Assembly (NCBI GenBank): GCA_040753795.1
Contig: JBFMDX010000003.1
Coordinates: 186,001 to 250,000 of the forward strand
From: Thermodesulfobacteriota bacterium
Lineage (GTDB): Bacteria; Desulfobacterota; Desulfobacteria; Desulfobacterales; Desulfosudaceae
Length of the DNA: 64,000 nucleotides
Direction of reading: 5' to 3'
Shown: piece after piece, positions 60,982 to 64,000 of the stretch
Layout: every line of letters starts with the position of its first letter
Position numbering within the stretch: position 1 is the first letter of the stretch
Program-made: the position numbers and the translations under genes
The notes under the pieces: generated by a model
Database searches by the model: none
The model's input: the letters and a program-made list of their open reading frames with translations, nothing else
What the model was told of the DNA's origin: nothing

Positions 60982-63900
60982 ATGAAAACATTCGCTGACG
61001 TGTGCGCAGAAATCAGAGACAAAAAAATACTGGTGGCCAACCGGGGCATCGCGGCCCGGAGAATCACCCGGACCATCCGGGAACTGTTCAGGGCCGTCCC
61101 GGTCATGACCGTGACCGACGTGGACAAGACCGCCCCGTTCACGGCCGGCGCCAGGGAACTGGTGCTGCTGGGCCAGAACCCCCGGGCCTACCTGGAACTC
61201 GACCGGATCATCGCCCTGTCCAGAAAGCAGGGCATCGCCGCCATCCACCCGGGCTGGGGGTTCGCCTCGGAGGACGCGGGCTTTCCGGACAAGTGCCGGC
61301 AGGCGGGCATTCTTTTTATCGGTCCCTCCTCCGAAGGCATGGAACTTCTGGGCAACAAGGTCAGGGTGCGGGAACTGGCCAGAAAACTGGACATCCCGGT
61401 CGTACCGGGGTCTCCCGGCGCGGTGGACGTGGAAACCGCCCGGCAGGTGGCCCTGGAAATCGGCCTGCCCGTCATGCTCAAGGCCGAAGGCGGCGGCGGC
61501 GGCCGGGGCATTTACGCGGTCCACGACCTGGAGCAGATGGAAAACGCCTTTGCCAAGGCCTCGGCCCTGGCCCACGCCTCCTTCGGGAACCCCAGGCTCT
61601 TCGTGGAAAAACTGCTCACCTCGGTGCGCCACATCGAAATCCAGGTCATCGCCGATTGCCACGGCCATGTCTTCGCCTTTGACGAACGGGACTGCACCGT
61701 TCAGCGCAACCACCAGAAACTGGTCGAGATCACCCCCTCCCCCTGGCCGAAGATGACCGCGGAACTGCGGTCCCGCCTGAAAGAGTACGCCTCCCGGCTG
61801 GTCAGGGCCGTCAACTATCACTCCCTGGCCACGGTGGAATTTCTCGTGGATGCCGACGGGAACGTCTACCTCATCGAGGTCAACACCCGCCTCCAGGTGG
61901 AGCACGGCATCACCGAGTGCCGTTACGGCATCGATTTGGTGGAAGAGCAGATCGCGGTGGCCTTCGGGGCAAAGCTCCGCTTCAACGAGGCGGACACCCT
62001 GCCCCGGTCCCACGCCATCCAGGTGCGGATCAACTGCGAGGACCCCCGCCACGGTTTTACCCCCAACTCGGGGCTCATCACCCGCTATCTCTCGCCGGGC
62101 GGCCCCGGCATCCGCCTGGACTCCTGCGTTTCCGGCGGCTACGAGTTCCCGCCCCACTACGACTCGGCGGCGGCCCTGCTCATCGCCTACGGCGGGGACC
62201 GGGACAAGACCCTGGCCATCATGGACCGGGCCCTGAACGAATACATCATCGGCGGCCCCAAGACGACCATCCCCTTCCACCTGCGGATCATCAACCACCC
62301 CCGCTTCCGGGCCGGGGATTACGACACCCGCTTCGTCGACACCACGCCGGAACTGATGTATTACAAGGACCTGGACCTGGAAGCCCTGCGGTTGAGCCGC
62401 CTGACAGCCGAAATATCGGCCCGGGGGTACAACCCCTTTGTCCAGCTCGGCGAATACCGGGGACTGGAGGACAAGCGCATGCCGGTTTTCGAGCCGGTGC
62501 TGCCCAAGCTGGACAAGACACGCGTCGACCCGGCCTATCCCCGGGGAGACCGGAAGGCCCTGCTCGACTATGTCCGGGATTCGGGCCGGGTCCACTTCAC
62601 CGACACCACTCCCCGGGACATCACCCAGTCCAACAGCGGCAACCGCTTCCGCCTGGCCGAAGACATCCTCATCGGCCCCTACCTGGACCGGTGCGGCTTC
62701 TTTTCCATCGAAAACGGCGGCGGCGCCCACTTTCACGTGGCCCTCATGGCCAACATGACCTATCCCTTCAACGAGGCCAAGGTCTGGAACCAGATCGCGC
62801 CGGCCACGCCCAAGCAGATCCTGGTGCGCTCCACCAACCTGCTGGGCTACAAGCCCCAGCCCCGGAACCTGATGCGGCTCACCGGCGAGATGATCTGCGA
62901 GCACCACGACATCGTCCGCTGTTTCGACTTCCTCAACCACATGGACAACATGGCCCCCCTGGCCGAAGTGGTCATGGCCGCGGAGGGGAACGTGTTCGAG
63001 CCCGCCATTTCCCTTTCCTGGGCCCGGGGATTCGACGTGCCCCATTACCTCAACGCCGTGGACGAGATCATGGCCATGATTTCCCGCGTCACCGGCCGCC
63101 CGGCGTCCCGGGCCCAGAAGGAGTTCATCCTGGGGCTCAAGGACATGGCCGGCGTCTGTCCCCCGCGGTTCATGAAGGGCCTGGTCGCCGCCATCCGCAG
63201 AAAATACCCCGAACTGGTGATCCACTACCACCGCCACTTCACCGACGGGCTGTTCACCCCCTCGGTCGCCGGGGCCGCCTGGGCCGGCGCCCACATCGTG
63301 GACACGGCCATCGGTTCCGCCGTCCGCTGGTACGGCCAGGGCGAGGTCCTGTCCACCGCCGCCTACATGGAAGAGGAGCTGGGCCTGAAAACCTCCCTGA
63401 ACAGGGAAATGATCCGCGCCTGCAACTTCGTCCTCAAGCAGATCATGCCCTACTATGACCGCTACGCCGCCCCCTACTTCAGGGGCATCGACCATGACGT
63501 CATTCACCACGGCATGCCCGGCGGGGCCACCTCCTCCTCCCAGGAAGGCGCCATGAAGCAGGGCTACATCCGCCTCCTCCCCTACATGCTGCGGTTCCTG
63601 GCGGGGACCCGGAAGATCGTCCGTTACCACGACGTGACGCCCGGCTCCCAGATCACCTGGAACACGGCCTTCCTGGCGGTCACCGGTGCCTTCAAGCGCG
63701 GCGGCGAAGAGGAGGTCGGCCGGCTGCTCTGGGTGCTGGAAGAAGTCGCGGGCGTCCCGGAAAACCAGTTGAGCGCGGAACTGAAAAAAGAACGCCTGAT
63801 TCTCTACCGTGAAGCCAACGACGCCTTCCGCAACCTGCTGCTGGGCCGGTTCGGCAAAATGCCCCTGGGATTCCCGCCCGACTGGGTGTACGAAAGCGCC

Positions 63901-64000
63901 TTCGGCCCGGATTACCGGACCCATCTGACCGGGAGGACCGAAAACTCTCCGCTGGACTCCCTGGTGGACATCGATATCGCGGCCGAAAAGGAGGCCCTGA
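60982..64000 (+). CDS. pyruvate carboxylase-like multidomain biotin enzyme (partial, cut by window end)
   Basis: 1006 residues are visible. The biotin carboxylase domain (residues 14-460) has ATP-grasp LKAEGGGGGRGIYAV and EVNTRLQVEHGITE. The HMGL-like carboxyltransferase domain begins near residue 535 (HFTDTTPRDITQSN in place of DAHQS) and includes GLKDMAG with the carboxylated Lys position and IHYHRHFTDG in place of HTHD. A PYC-like C-terminal domain follows. The biotin domain should lie beyond the window. The altered signatures suggest a substrate different from pyruvate or a divergent clade. GGAGGAATC precedes ATG 60982. Confidence 0.85.
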   Translation, partial: MKTFADVCAEIRDKKILVANRGIAARRITRTIRELFRAVPVMTVTDVDKTAPFTAGARELVLLGQNPRAYLELDRIIALSRKQGIAAIHPGWGFASEDAGFPDKCRQAGILFIGPSSEGMELLGNKVRVRELARKLDIPVVPGSPGAVDVETARQVALEIGLPVMLKAEGGGGGRGIYAVHDLEQMENAFAKASALAHASFGNPRLFVEKLLTSVRHIEIQVIADCHGHVFAFDERDCTVQRNHQKLVEITPSPWPKMTAELRSRLKEYASRLVRAVNYHSLATVEFLVDADGNVYLIEVNTRLQVEHGITECRYGIDLVEEQIAVAFGAKLRFNEADTLPRSHAIQVRINCEDPRHGFTPNSGLITRYLSPGGPGIRLDSCVSGGYEFPPHYDSAAALLIAYGGDRDKTLAIMDRALNEYIIGGPKTTIPFHLRIINHPRFRAGDYDTRFVDTTPELMYYKDLDLEALRLSRLTAEISARGYNPFVQLGEYRGLEDKRMPVFEPVLPKLDKTRVDPAYPRGDRKALLDYVRDSGRVHFTDTTPRDITQSNSGNRFRLAEDILIGPYLDRCGFFSIENGGGAHFHVALMANMTYPFNEAKVWNQIAPATPKQILVRSTNLLGYKPQPRNLMRLTGEMICEHHDIVRCFDFLNHMDNMAPLAEVVMAAEGNVFEPAISLSWARGFDVPHYLNAVDEIMAMISRVTGRPASRAQKEFILGLKDMAGVCPPRFMKGLVAAIRRKYPELVIHYHRHFTDGLFTPSVAGAAWAGAHIVDTAIGSAVRWYGQGEVLSTAAYMEEELGLKTSLNREMIRACNFVLKQIMPYYDRYAAPYFRGIDHDVIHHGMPGGATSSSQEGAMKQGYIRLLPYMLRFLAGTRKIVRYHDVTPGSQITWNTAFLAVTGAFKRGGEEEVGRLLWVLEEVAGVPENQLSAELKKERLILYREANDAFRNLLLGRFGKMPLGFPPDWVYESAFGPDYRTHLTGRTENSPLDSLVDIDIAAEKEAL

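Noticed and set aside
60877-63924. 1015-aa open frame on the minus strand opposite the pyruvate-carboxylase-like gene
   Set aside because: It is an antisense shadow of codon-biased GC-rich coding sequence and lacks recognisable domains.

Overview
The window is GC-rich, densely coding bacterial DNA. Its gene content points to an anaerobic hydrocarbon-degrading bacterium, most likely a sulfate-reducing member of the Desulfobacterota (Desulfobacteraceae/Desulfosarcina-like). This is inferred from gene content; no rRNA or other phylogenetic marker is present.

Region 1 (1-11.9 kb, minus strand) is a fumarate-addition locus. It holds a glycyl radical enzyme of the benzyl/alkylsuccinate synthase family with three small Cys-rich partner genes, a MoxR ATPase plus a VWA protein (BssE/BssF-like), an acyl-CoA ligase, a DUF4125 protein, an acyl-CoA carboxyltransferase and a nitronate monooxygenase-like protein. 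Region 2 (25.35-33.5 kb, minus strand) carries the rest of the pathway: a two-subunit B12 mutase with an unusual substrate region, a MeaB GTPase, a small membrane protein, an MmgE/PrpD protein, the glycyl-radical activase and a sigma54-dependent PAS regulator. Three near-consensus sigma54 (-24/-12) sites, each with a related quasi-palindrome upstream, precede the three structural operons, so regions 1 and 2 look like one regulon. The logic fits (1-methylalkyl)succinate formation, CoA activation, carbon-skeleton rearrangement and decarboxylation.

Region 3 (11.9-25.35 kb) separates regions 1 and 2 and looks like a defence/mobile island. It holds gene remnants (DUF1016, AlbA_2), a toxin-antitoxin pair with a frameshifted toxin, a translationally coupled five-gene operon (two DUF genes plus a type I restriction-modification system whose hsdM is frameshifted), an IS110-family transposase, a MerR-HD-SocA-like operon and a Fic protein.

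Region 4 (33.6-57.7 kb) centres on a periplasmic molybdenum enzyme of the type II DMSO reductase family (ethylbenzene/alkane/steroid hydroxylase-like: alpha, gamma, beta subunits and TorD chaperone). It is co-linear with a Rieske protein, a ferredoxin, split cytochrome b and an eight-haem cytochrome c. Around it are molybdenum cofactor genes (moeA, mobB), possible metal-handling proteins (two DUF364 proteins, an FmdE-like protein), a MerR regulator, a beta-helix lipoprotein and downstream oxidation genes (SDR, two acyl-CoA dehydrogenases, acyl-CoA ligase).

Region 5 (57.7-64 kb) is more housekeeping-like: DUF2294, a gamma-carbonic-anhydrase-like protein, purE, birA and a partial pyruvate-carboxylase-like gene cut by the window end. 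It also contains two candidate small/structured RNAs. Two oxygen-independent hydrocarbon activation chemistries therefore seem to lie side by side, separated from each other by regulators and interrupted by a defence island.
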